From contig NC_017098.1 of the NCBI RefSeq assembly GCF_000242595.2, forward strand, positions 992,001-1,056,000: a stretch of DNA of 64,000 nucleotides, in the 5' to 3' direction. This stretch comes from Spirochaeta africana DSM 8902 (GTDB lineage: Bacteria; Spirochaetota; Spirochaetia; DSM-27196; DSM-8902). The position numbers were made by a program, and so were the translations under genes. Position 1 is the first letter of the stretch, and each line of letters begins with the position of its first letter. Positions 44,293 to 52,100 of this stretch are shown here, piece by piece. The notes beneath the pieces were generated by a model. The model was not told the DNA's origin. It saw only the letters and a program-made list of their open reading frames with translations, and did no database searches.

Positions 44293-45072
44293 CTACTGGC
44301 TGTTCCGCCATTCGACAATGCGGTGGGCAATCTCTGCATAGGCTATCGCAGAGAGGTGCAGGTCGTCACTGGCCACCAGTTCCGGGCGATCGAGTCCCTG
44401 CCGGCTGAGTCCGGTGATGTCCAGAAAGTGTACCCCGGCTTCCTGGCTGGCATGGCGGGCAAAGCTGTTGTAAGCATCAATCTCCTGGCTGACAGCTTCC
44501 GGGAGGTTTCTGTTCTGCCCATAAGGGGTGTAGCGGTAGTCCGGTATGGAGAGGGTCACAACCCTGGCCGGGTCGTTGTCGACAAACCCAAGGGCAGCCG
44601 CCAGCAGGGCGGGAAACTGTTCTTTATAGAGAGAGAAATCCCGCTGCTGGAACTGATTGTTTACCCCGATCAGCAGCGTAACAAACTCGGGCTGCGCCAT
44701 GGCCGATTGTTCAACGGCACTCTGCTCTGCGGCAAACTGTTGTGTGGCAGTCAGCAAATTGTCGGTAGTCCACCCCAACCTGGCGATGATCTCGGCCCGG
44801 TCCACCCCGGGCAGTCGCTCGACTGTCTGTCGAGGAAAGGCATCCTGAGGTGATACACCGGAGCCGATGGTGTAACTATCACCCAGGGCCAGCAGGTAAG
44901 ATTGCATTCCTGATGGGTGTGGTCGCTCATCGGCGACCGGAGATGCGCAGGCAGCGGCAACTGCCAGTACCACTACCAAAACTGCCGACAGGGAGAGTGC
45001 GACCTGCCGGGAGATGCCGTGCTCGGTGGCGGATTTGGCAGAGGGTCTGACGGGCAGTGCCGGCCGCTGCAT
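44293..45072 (-). CDS. SGNH/GDSL hydrolase lipoprotein
   Basis: A 259-residue protein. After a ~20-residue basic start comes a hydrophobic segment ending AVAAAC (Cys42), a lipobox. SGNH blocks: LALGDSYTIGSG (Ser), IGVNNQ (Asn) and DDLHLSAIAY (Asp-x-x-His). Such enzymes remove acyl or acetyl groups from lipids or polysaccharides in the envelope. It probably precedes the LD-carboxypeptidase gene in one leftward unit, both acting on the cell envelope. Confidence 0.88.
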   Translation of the reverse strand: MQRPALPVRPSAKSATEHGISRQVALSLSAVLVVVLAVAAACASPVADERPHPSGMQSYLLALGDSYTIGSGVSPQDAFPRQTVERLPGVDRAEIIARLGWTTDNLLTATQQFAAEQSAVEQSAMAQPEFVTLLIGVNNQFQQRDFSLYKEQFPALLAAALGFVDNDPARVVTLSIPDYRYTPYGQNRNLPEAVSQEIDAYNSFARHASQEAGVHFLDITGLSRQGLDRPELVASDDLHLSAIAYAEIAHRIVEWRNSQ

Positions 45073-45077
45073 GGTGC

Positions 45078-45344
45078 CTAACCCAGCTTGGCGATGGAAT
45101 CCAGGATCTGTTGCGGGGTAGGAACCTTCCCGGTCTCGGCCTTGGAGTAGATAAGCTCGTCGTTAACCTTTACGTCAAATACTCCGCCGCTGCCGGTGAC
45201 CAGGGTCAGGGTGTCGATCTGATTTTCGTGAGCCGAGATAACGGCATCGGCGACGGCCAGTGCCTTGTCGCGCATGCTGCAAGGGACGCAGTAGGTAATT
45301 TCGATGGCATATTTGCGTTCGTTCGGATCGAATTTGGTGCTCAT
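45078..45344 (-). CDS. Rdx/SelW-like thioredoxin-fold protein
   Basis: An 88-residue protein after AGGAGG. IEITYCVPCSMRDKAL places CxxC at 19-22, then LVTGSGGVFDVKVNDELIYSK and KVPTPQQILDSI, the layout of the SelT/SelW/SelH Rdx family, here with Cys rather than selenocysteine. These proteins are thought to act in thiol redox control. It is upstream of the SGNH gene by 5 bases. A possible promoter, TTGACT-18-TATCTT, lies in the ~45 bases before the start. Confidence 0.82.
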   Translation of the reverse strand: MSTKFDPNERKYAIEITYCVPCSMRDKALAVADAVISAHENQIDTLTLVTGSGGVFDVKVNDELIYSKAETGKVPTPQQILDSIAKLG

Positions 45345-45497
45345 GTAAACCTCCTGCAGTAAAGATACAAAAAGTTTACCAGATAAGTCAAAAAATGCCG
45401 GGTAGGCGTGCAGGCGGCGGTGTTGCCAGGGCGCGCCCAGGGCGAGACTGACCCGCTCGATACCTCAGGTTGGTGCCGGGGATCCTGCAGCCGCCGG

Positions 45498-46982
45498 TTA
45501 TGTCTGCAGGATCCGGGCGGCACGCTGAAGGTGTGCCTCACGGGTGTCGGGGGACATCTTGTCCAGCATGCGCGGCATCATCGACATGCGGTGGTTGGCG
45601 GCGAACAGCGCGCGGTGCTGGTGGATAAAGTTCCAGTACAGGGCGGTCCAGTCGTCCTGCCAGGGGCCGCGTGGATAGTCGCCCATCTTGTGCAGGTAGT
45701 TGCTCCCGCTGATGTAGGGTTTGGTGGCAAACAGTCCGCCGTCGGCGAACTGGCTCATGCCGTAGACGTTCGGAACCATCACCCAGTCATAGGCATCGAT
45801 GAACATCCCCATAAACCACTCATAGACCTGGTCAGGGTGGGTGCCGGTAAGCAGGAGGTAATTGCCGGTTACCATCAGGCGCTCAATATGATGTGAGTAG
45901 CCCCAGGTCAGACTGCGGTGAATGGCGGTGTCCAGCGGGTGAATGCCGGTTTTTCCGCTCCAGACTGCGGCGGGCAGGGCACGGGTATGGCCAAAGAAGT
46001 TGCGGGTGCGCATGCTGCGCCCGTCCTGTTCGTAAGCGGCGCGCATGAACTCGCGCCAGCCAATCAGCTGCCGGATAAAGCCTTCCAGTGAGTTGATCGG
46101 GATGTGGTTCCTTCCGGCGTGAGCCAGCACCGCATCCAGGACCTGACGGGGGGACAGCAGCCCGATGTTCAGGTAGGGCGAGAGAGTGGAGTGGAACACC
46201 CGGGTATGGGTCTGGCTGATGGCGTCCTCGTAGCTGCCGAAATCAGCAAAGCGCGCCGACAAAAAGGCATGCAGGTCCTGCCCTGCATGTTCCGTGGTCC
46301 AGCCGCACCATATTTGGCTGCTGCCGTAGTGGCGTCCGGGGATCTCGCCCAGCCAGGCCTGGGCCTGAGCGATCTCCTGCTGTTCCTCGGAGGTCTGCGG
46401 GACCCAGGGCTGGATGTCGGTCGGCAGCTCAAGGTTTTCGGGCAGTTTTTTCCGGTTGTCCTTGTCGTAGCTCCACTGGCCGCCAACGGGCTGCCGGTCC
46501 CGGTCGGTCAGAATCTCCCGGTCCACACGCAGACTCTGGTAGAACCGGGCCATGTGTCGTTTGGCGTCGAGATAGCGTTGGACCGCCTCAGGTTTTGGCA
46601 GCAGAAACAGCGGGCTTTCGTACCAGGTGCGCTGGATGCCGTGCGAGGTTTCGGCCTTAGCCAGGGCACGCTCAAGGTAGTCATCGGTGGTGTCGGCGAC
46701 ATGGATGGTGCGAATGCCGTCCTGGGCCAGCTGCTGCCAGACTGCGTCGGTGCCGTCGAGGCGGCGCAGATCCAGATAGTGCACGGTGTAGTCACGCTTC
46801 CGCAGCTGCCTGGCATAGGCCTGCATCGACAGGCGGTGCAGCAGCAGCCGTTGACGGTGGACCGGGTTGTAAGTCAGAACAAGGGGTTCCTCTACCAGAT
46901 ATACCGGCCGCCCCGATTCCAGCACCGGGTGGGATGCGGGGTCGTAGAGCTGATGAGGGTAGATTATCGCGGCGCTGTTCAT
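45498..46982 (-). CDS. Photolyase/cryptochrome-related protein without Fe-S cysteines
   Basis: A 494-residue protein of the DPRP (FeS-BCP-like) group. I chose ATG 46982 (MNSAAIIYPHQLY), the family's N-terminus, although the frame runs to 47558. Landmarks: HRLSMQAYARQL, GQWSYDKDNRKKLP, PYLNIGLLSPRQVL, GFIRQLIGWREFMR, IERLMVTGNYLLL and MSQFADGGLFATKPYISGSNYL. FAD-dependent; relatives repair (6-4) lesions or act as light sensors. The segment that carries three Fe-S cysteines in PhrB/CryB here reads DYPRGPWQDDWTALYW, and only one Cys is in the whole protein, so no cluster is possible. Divergent from the SDR gene. Confidence 0.85.
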   Translation of the reverse strand: MNSAAIIYPHQLYDPASHPVLESGRPVYLVEEPLVLTYNPVHRQRLLLHRLSMQAYARQLRKRDYTVHYLDLRRLDGTDAVWQQLAQDGIRTIHVADTTDDYLERALAKAETSHGIQRTWYESPLFLLPKPEAVQRYLDAKRHMARFYQSLRVDREILTDRDRQPVGGQWSYDKDNRKKLPENLELPTDIQPWVPQTSEEQQEIAQAQAWLGEIPGRHYGSSQIWCGWTTEHAGQDLHAFLSARFADFGSYEDAISQTHTRVFHSTLSPYLNIGLLSPRQVLDAVLAHAGRNHIPINSLEGFIRQLIGWREFMRAAYEQDGRSMRTRNFFGHTRALPAAVWSGKTGIHPLDTAIHRSLTWGYSHHIERLMVTGNYLLLTGTHPDQVYEWFMGMFIDAYDWVMVPNVYGMSQFADGGLFATKPYISGSNYLHKMGDYPRGPWQDDWTALYWNFIHQHRALFAANHRMSMMPRMLDKMSPDTREAHLQRAARILQT

Positions 46983-47138
46983 GCCGGGATTTCTCGCCTG
47001 GCGTTCGCCCCGGGTATGTTGTGCATGTACACCTCTCGAGGGCAATATACACAGGTTTACGGGTAAAACCAAAACCGGAGGCAGCGCGTAATTGGCCGGC
47101 CGCTGCCGGTACCAGTATATTCCCCTCAGGAAGGTGCT

Positions 47139-47864
47139 ATGCAAAAAAAGATTGTGATATTCGGGGCAACGGGCGGTATTGGCAGTGAGGTAGCACGGCG
47201 GCTTCGGGAAAGCGGCTGTGAACTGCACCTGGCTGCGCGGAACAGGGACGCCCTGGCAAGTCTGGCGGATGAGTTGGGTGCAGACTGGAGTGCCGGGGAT
47301 GTTACCGACGACGGGTTTTTCGGGCAGGTTGCCGAGCGTGCCGGGCAGGTGGATGGTCTGGTCTATGCTGTGGGGACAATCAATCTGCGATCGCTGGGCC
47401 GCTTGTCGTCTCAGGACTATCTGGCTGATTTCCAGGTGAATGCCGTGGGTGCCGCCCTGGCGGTTCAGGCGCTGCTGCCGGCCCTGAAAAAGAGTACGGC
47501 GGATCCGGCGGTGGTGCTGTTCTCCAGCATTGCGGCCGGGCAGGGGTTTCCGATGCACGCCTCGGTTGGCATGGCCAAGGGGGCGGTCAATGGCCTGACG
47601 GTATCACTGGCCGCCGAGCTTGCGCCAAAGGTACGGGTGAATGCAGTGGCGCCATCGCTTACCCGCACCCCGCTGGCGGCGGGTATGCTGGCGAACGAAA
47701 AGCTGGCTGCGTCCATAGCGGCTGCCCACCCGCTGCAGCGGCTGGGTGAGCCGGCCGACATCGCGGCCGCGGCGGTATTCCTGCTGTCTGATCAGACCAG
47801 CTGGATGACCGGGCAGGTAATCGGGGTTGATGGCGGCCGCTCGATGCTGCGGACAGGCACATGA
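47139..47864 (+). CDS. SDR-family protein lacking the catalytic Tyr
   Basis: A 241-residue Rossmann protein after AAGGAAGGTG. Nucleotide site GATGGIGSEVARRL, NAVGAA, FSSIAA with the usual Ser. The expected YxxxK reads VGMAK: Lys is present, Tyr is replaced by Val. The C-terminal WMTGQVIGVDGGRS is typical. The missing Tyr argues against normal dehydrogenase chemistry. Its stop overlaps the flavoprotein gene (ATGA, 47861-47864) and it diverges from the photolyase-like gene; I recall this trio being common in other bacteria, pointing to a joint pathway. Confidence 0.85.
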   Translation: MQKKIVIFGATGGIGSEVARRLRESGCELHLAARNRDALASLADELGADWSAGDVTDDGFFGQVAERAGQVDGLVYAVGTINLRSLGRLSSQDYLADFQVNAVGAALAVQALLPALKKSTADPAVVLFSSIAAGQGFPMHASVGMAKGAVNGLTVSLAAELAPKVRVNAVAPSLTRTPLAAGMLANEKLAASIAAAHPLQRLGEPADIAAAAVFLLSDQTSWMTGQVIGVDGGRSMLRTGT

Positions 47865-49186
47865 GCCGGACAGTAGACGTCCTGATTATCGGGGCCGGTC
47901 TGGCTGGTCTGACAGCGGCTGATCAGCTGCGGCAGGCCGGGCATGAACGGGCAGCCTGGCAGAGTGAAGCCGCCGGGCCGGTGCGGCAGGCTGACATCCC
48001 CCGGCAGGCCGGTCTGGATGGTGCCGCCTGGCAGCCGGACAGTGTGCTGGTACTGGAAAAAAGCCGTGGTGTTGGCGGGCGCATGGCTACGCGGCGGATT
48101 GGCGAGGCGGTGTTTGATCATGGTGCGCAGTTCATGACGGTACGCGATCCGGGCTTCGCCCGGGCGATGGCCGGCTGGACCAAGTCGGGTGTGGTCGCGC
48201 CGTGGTTTGGCGATAAAAATACTCGCTACCGCGGGCAGACGGGTATGACGGCGCTGGCCAAGCAGCTGTCGCAGCAGGTGGATGTCCAGTTGTCTGCCCG
48301 GGTGGTTTCTATCGCGATCCAGACTGAAGCGCGAGCACCGGGGGCCGCGGGGACAGCACGGGCAGCAGAGTCTGCGCAGGCGTCGGGGGCCGCAGACCCA
48401 GCCCGGGCACCGGGGACACAGGCTGCAGCGGCACAGGTGTCGGCGACGCATTCCGGCCACAGCCAGGTGTGGCAGGTGCTGCTGGAATCCGGGGAGGTTA
48501 TACTGGCGCGGTCGCTGGTGCTTACAGCGCCGGTGCCGCAGTCGCTGGCAATGCTGGATGCGTGGGACAGCAGCGGTAAGGGTGCTGGTGGCAAAGGGGT
48601 TGTGGCCGCTGTGCTGGATCCGGCGGTGCGCGCCAGGCTGGAGGCGGTGACCTACGATCCCTGTATCGCGGTAATGGCTCGTCTGGAGAATCGGAGTGCG
48701 ATTCCATCCCCGGGCTGGCTGCGGCCGCGGTCAGGGCCGATCTCCTGGATTGCAGACAATCAGGCCAAGGGGATATCTCCGGTTCCCTCGGTTACGCTGC
48801 ATGCTGCACCGGATTTCAGCAGGGCACACTGGGACGAGGATCCGCGAGAGCTGGGCGAGCAGCTGTTAGCCCGGGCAGCATCCGATCTGGGCAGCAGGGT
48901 GCTGGAGTTTCAGGTGCATGCCTGGCGCTACAGCCGTCCGACCACCCCTCTCCAGACCACAATCCGATCAGCCACCGACGGATCCCTCCGAGGGGACCTG
49001 GCCGTATCCTCGGGGCAGCCGGCCAATGCGCTTGCGGCCACAGTTGCCGGTCTGCCGGTGGTGTTTGCCGGGGATGCATTTGCCGCGCCCCGGGTCGAGG
49101 GAGCGTATCTGTCCGGTCGAGCCGCCGCCCGGCTGCTGCTCAGTTTGCCGCCGCAGCCGGAGCCGCACCCGGGAAGCGGCGCATAG
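47861..49186 (+). CDS. Renalase-like FAD-dependent oxidoreductase
   Basis: A 441-residue flavoprotein: VDVLIIGAGLAGLTAADQL at the N-terminus, VLEKSRGVGGRMATRR, FDHGAQFMTVRD, and the C-terminal PVVFAGDAFAAPRVEGAYLSGR. This is the renalase/amine-oxidase-like pattern. Two Ala/Gly/Gln-rich insertions (about 29-59 and 157-200) interrupt the fold and are probably surface loops; they are rich in low-complexity, GC-heavy codons. Coupled to the SDR gene. Renalase-like enzymes repair aberrant NAD(P)H isomers; whether this one does is inference. Confidence 0.82.
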   Translation: MSRTVDVLIIGAGLAGLTAADQLRQAGHERAAWQSEAAGPVRQADIPRQAGLDGAAWQPDSVLVLEKSRGVGGRMATRRIGEAVFDHGAQFMTVRDPGFARAMAGWTKSGVVAPWFGDKNTRYRGQTGMTALAKQLSQQVDVQLSARVVSIAIQTEARAPGAAGTARAAESAQASGAADPARAPGTQAAAAQVSATHSGHSQVWQVLLESGEVILARSLVLTAPVPQSLAMLDAWDSSGKGAGGKGVVAAVLDPAVRARLEAVTYDPCIAVMARLENRSAIPSPGWLRPRSGPISWIADNQAKGISPVPSVTLHAAPDFSRAHWDEDPRELGEQLLARAASDLGSRVLEFQVHAWRYSRPTTPLQTTIRSATDGSLRGDLAVSSGQPANALAATVAGLPVVFAGDAFAAPRVEGAYLSGRAAARLLLSLPPQPEPHPGSGA

Positions 49187-49250
49187 GCGCTCTGCGTACC
49201 GGCTGCCACCGTGCAGCTGGCACCTGCAGTGCAGCCGGCAAAGCCGGCAA

Positions 49251-51164
49251 CTACGGTGATGCCGGCATGTGGCGGGTCAGAAAGCGGTCGATGCGGGTAA
49301 ACAGATCAAGGATGTTGTTGTAATTGGCGAATCCATGCCCTTCGTCGGCGCGGCCATGGTACTCGACATGCTTGCCTTGTTCCCGCAGTGCCTCGACCAT
49401 ATCCAGTGACTGTGACAGCGGCACGCGCGGGTCGTTCTCGCCATGGACAATCATAACCGGGGCCTGGACGCGATCGGCATGAAACACCGGGCTGATCTCC
49501 CGAAACAGTTCTGCATCACGATTGGGATGGCCAACCCGGTGGTGCCAGATTTCGCGACCGTAGGTGCCGGTAGGGCCCTGGGTAATCGAGGAATCAAGAA
49601 ACATGGTAAACAGATTTGATGGCCCGACCTCACTGATCACCGCAGCGTACAGCTCCGGTGTAAAGACTGCCCCGGCCAGGGCAGCATACCCTCCATAGGA
49701 TGCGCCGTAGATGGCCACCGCATCGGGGTCGGCAATGCCTTGCTCTATAAGCCAGTGTACGCCATCGGTAATATCGTCCTGCATTGCACGACCCCACTGT
49801 TTATTGCCGGCATCCAGGTGCTCGCGTCCGTATCCCGAAGATCCGCGATAATTCACCTGCAGCACAGCATAGCCGCGAGCGCCAAACAGCTGATTATAGG
49901 CATTCATCCCCCAGGTATCCCGGACCCAGGGGCCGCCGTGTACATGCATCACGGTGGGCAGATTGACTGCCTGCTCCCTGGTTAGCCCCGGCGGCAGGCT
50001 GAGGTAGCCGTGAATAGTGCGGCCATCCCGGCTCTGGTACGAGATGGCATGCTGCGATGAGAACAGCGCAGGGTCTATACCGGCTCCCGCATCAAATACC
50101 CGTACGATCTCGTCGGCCGACTCCCGATACACATACACCCCATAGGTAGTAATCCCGTCGTATACCGTAAACAGCACATCCCCGGTGTGCAGAACCTGCT
50201 GCACGCGGGAGGGCATCTCGGGGAACCGGCTGGCCAGTGCGTCTGCAAAGCCGCCCAGGCGATCATGCAGCATCAGAGTTCCCGGTTGTTCATGCTCATA
50301 CCGTGCCAGGGCAGGCGCGTCCCAGCCAGCGGGCATGAACTGACGATCCAGGTCTACTACCGGATGATCGGCAAGGATCTGTACCACCCCGGCGGTATGC
50401 GGGTCAAACTCGACCAGAGATGTGCGGTCAAGACCGATATTGGTCGCAGCATAGATAATGGCGCGTTCAGGGTCGTAGCCCAGCGGCTCCCAGACATCGC
50501 CCAGTCCGATTCTCAGCAGCACCCGGAACGGTTCGTCTTCATCTGCCCGAAAGCGGATGGTGGTATCTGCGCCGTGTCGGGTAACCCCGAAGCGTACCAC
50601 CCCGTGCTGATCTACGCGAAAGCTGCTGATACTGCCGGGGTTGGTTACGACCCGGGTGCGCTCTCCTGTTTCCAGGTTGAGCCGGTACACATGCGGTCGT
50701 GTGCCTCGACCGGCCAGCACCAGGATCTCGTCCGGTGTGTCGGGCAGAATAAAATCAGTCAGGGTTACCTCGTCAAACAGTCCCGAACTGCCAACCTCCT
50801 CGCCATCGGTGGACAGTATGGTGTGGAAAAACCGTTCATCACCACGTGTATCCTGGGTGATTCTCAGCCAGTCCGGCGAAATCCAGGAAAAGCGGTGGAT
50901 ACTGTTTTCGCGATGCGAGGTAATACGCCGGGGCTCGGCCCCCTCCTGAGTCAGGTCCAGGATGTACAGGTTCATGGTGCCGCGCCAGAAGTCCAGCCAG
51001 GCTGCCTGGCTGCCGTCGGGCGACAGCGAAAAATGGTTCGCCGTTGGCAGATTCAGCAAGGCACGATGGGTGTCGTTCATGCGCAGATAGGTCAGTGTCT
51101 GACAGGAGCCGAAGAGCAGGATTACCAGCAGCAGCGGCACCTGGCGTATAATTCCGGGTTTCAA
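49251..51164 (-). CDS. S9-family prolyl oligopeptidase-like lipoprotein
   Basis: A 637-residue protein. Start TTG 51164 follows GGAGG at good spacing. Lipobox LFGSC (Cys21). A beta-propeller (~35-370) precedes the alpha/beta hydrolase domain: YGASYGGYAAL (Ser near 490), ENDPRVP (Asp) and DEGHGF (His). S9 peptidases of this acylaminoacyl type cleave short peptides; the lipid anchor places it in the periplasm or on the surface. Monocistronic. Confidence 0.9.
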   Translation of the reverse strand: MKPGIIRQVPLLLVILLFGSCQTLTYLRMNDTHRALLNLPTANHFSLSPDGSQAAWLDFWRGTMNLYILDLTQEGAEPRRITSHRENSIHRFSWISPDWLRITQDTRGDERFFHTILSTDGEEVGSSGLFDEVTLTDFILPDTPDEILVLAGRGTRPHVYRLNLETGERTRVVTNPGSISSFRVDQHGVVRFGVTRHGADTTIRFRADEDEPFRVLLRIGLGDVWEPLGYDPERAIIYAATNIGLDRTSLVEFDPHTAGVVQILADHPVVDLDRQFMPAGWDAPALARYEHEQPGTLMLHDRLGGFADALASRFPEMPSRVQQVLHTGDVLFTVYDGITTYGVYVYRESADEIVRVFDAGAGIDPALFSSQHAISYQSRDGRTIHGYLSLPPGLTREQAVNLPTVMHVHGGPWVRDTWGMNAYNQLFGARGYAVLQVNYRGSSGYGREHLDAGNKQWGRAMQDDITDGVHWLIEQGIADPDAVAIYGASYGGYAALAGAVFTPELYAAVISEVGPSNLFTMFLDSSITQGPTGTYGREIWHHRVGHPNRDAELFREISPVFHADRVQAPVMIVHGENDPRVPLSQSLDMVEALREQGKHVEYHGRADEGHGFANYNNILDLFTRIDRFLTRHMPASP

Positions 51165-51283
51165 TGGTCACCTCCGCTGTCATTCTATCGTAATAAAAAC
51201 CATTAAATCCAGAATTCCCATAAAACATGTGATACCTTGTTAAAGCATAGCAAAATAGTAATAAAACATTATGGAGGTTACGA

Positions 51284-51910
51284 ATGAGTGAAAAACGAAA
51301 TGAGCTCCGGGGCGCTGATCGCGTGTCCTGGTTTCGAGTGCTGGCAGTATGTGTGGCCGCTTTCGTTGTACTGGCAGGCTGTGACAGCCTGCTGTATCCC
51401 GATGACGGGCCCACCCGCTACGCGATCGGTGACACCGGGCCAGCCGGTGGTTTGATCTTTTACATAGATGAGGATGATGAGCACGACTGGCGGTATCTGG
51501 AGGCCTGGATAGCGGATGAAACCGTGCTGATAGACAGATACGAAGACGAGTACCCGTGGAGTTATGAATACTACAGTTCTATTGATGAAACATCGACCGG
51601 GATCGGCACCGGGTATGCCAATACCTACGAGGTGTTGAATGAATACCCCAATTATGCAGCCAAGGTGGCGGCCCAGGCAGAGCATGACGACCGGGACGAC
51701 TGGTTCCTCCCCTCGATTGATGAGCTTGAGCAGATGTACGAGAACCTGCATGCCCAGGATCCTCCTCTCGGCAATTTTTTCGAGGGGGATTACTGGAGCT
51801 CGTCAGAAGTATCTGCGGATCGAGCCTACAGTCTTATGTTTGGCACCGGAAGTTCCTGGCCGGATCATAAAACCCAGGAGTTCCGGGTACGCGTAGCCCG
51901 GGCCTTTTAG
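51284..51910 (+). CDS. DUF1566-type lipoprotein
   Basis: A 208-residue lipoprotein: basic start, hydrophobic segment, lipobox VLAGC (Cys33). The mature part, GDTGPAGGLIFYIDEDD, GIGTGYANT, DWFLPSIDELEQMY, YWSSSEVS and VRVARAF, is the DUF1566 pattern (FGE-sulfatase-like C-type lectin fold) common in spirochaete lipoproteins. TGGAGG lies 8 bases before ATG. Very acidic mature protein, consistent with a salt-rich habitat. Confidence 0.85.
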   Translation: MSEKRNELRGADRVSWFRVLAVCVAAFVVLAGCDSLLYPDDGPTRYAIGDTGPAGGLIFYIDEDDEHDWRYLEAWIADETVLIDRYEDEYPWSYEYYSSIDETSTGIGTGYANTYEVLNEYPNYAAKVAAQAEHDDRDDWFLPSIDELEQMYENLHAQDPPLGNFFEGDYWSSSEVSADRAYSLMFGTGSSWPDHKTQEFRVRVARAF

Positions 51911-51916
51911 AGAATC

Positions 51917-52100
51917 TATACCCCTGTGGGTATAGCCCCAGCATTATCCGGGAGTGAGTATACCCGATCGGGGTTAGTATTTGCGGGATCCGGCAGCGCA
52001 GCCAATAAGCGCCCATTTCCCCTGCAGCAGCATTTTGCTGCAGCTGATGCACACCCATATCGAGGTGCTCACCCCGTAACGCCAGTAGATGCCGTTACGG
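51917..52100. other. Intergenic region with three perfect hairpins
   Basis: TATACCC-CTGT-GGGTATA at 51917-51934; CTGCAGCA with TGCTGCAG at 52022-52043 (6-base loop); CCGTAACG with CGTTACGG at 52074-52100. None has a clear T-run. They lie between the convergent DUF1566 and AAA genes and probably end transcription from both sides; the last stem includes the AAA stop codon. Confidence 0.5.

Noticed and set aside
45498-47558. A 686-residue version of the photolyase-like protein
   Set aside because: The extra 192 residues overlap the divergent SDR gene, have no ribosome-binding site and do not match the family; the normal N-terminus begins at 46982.
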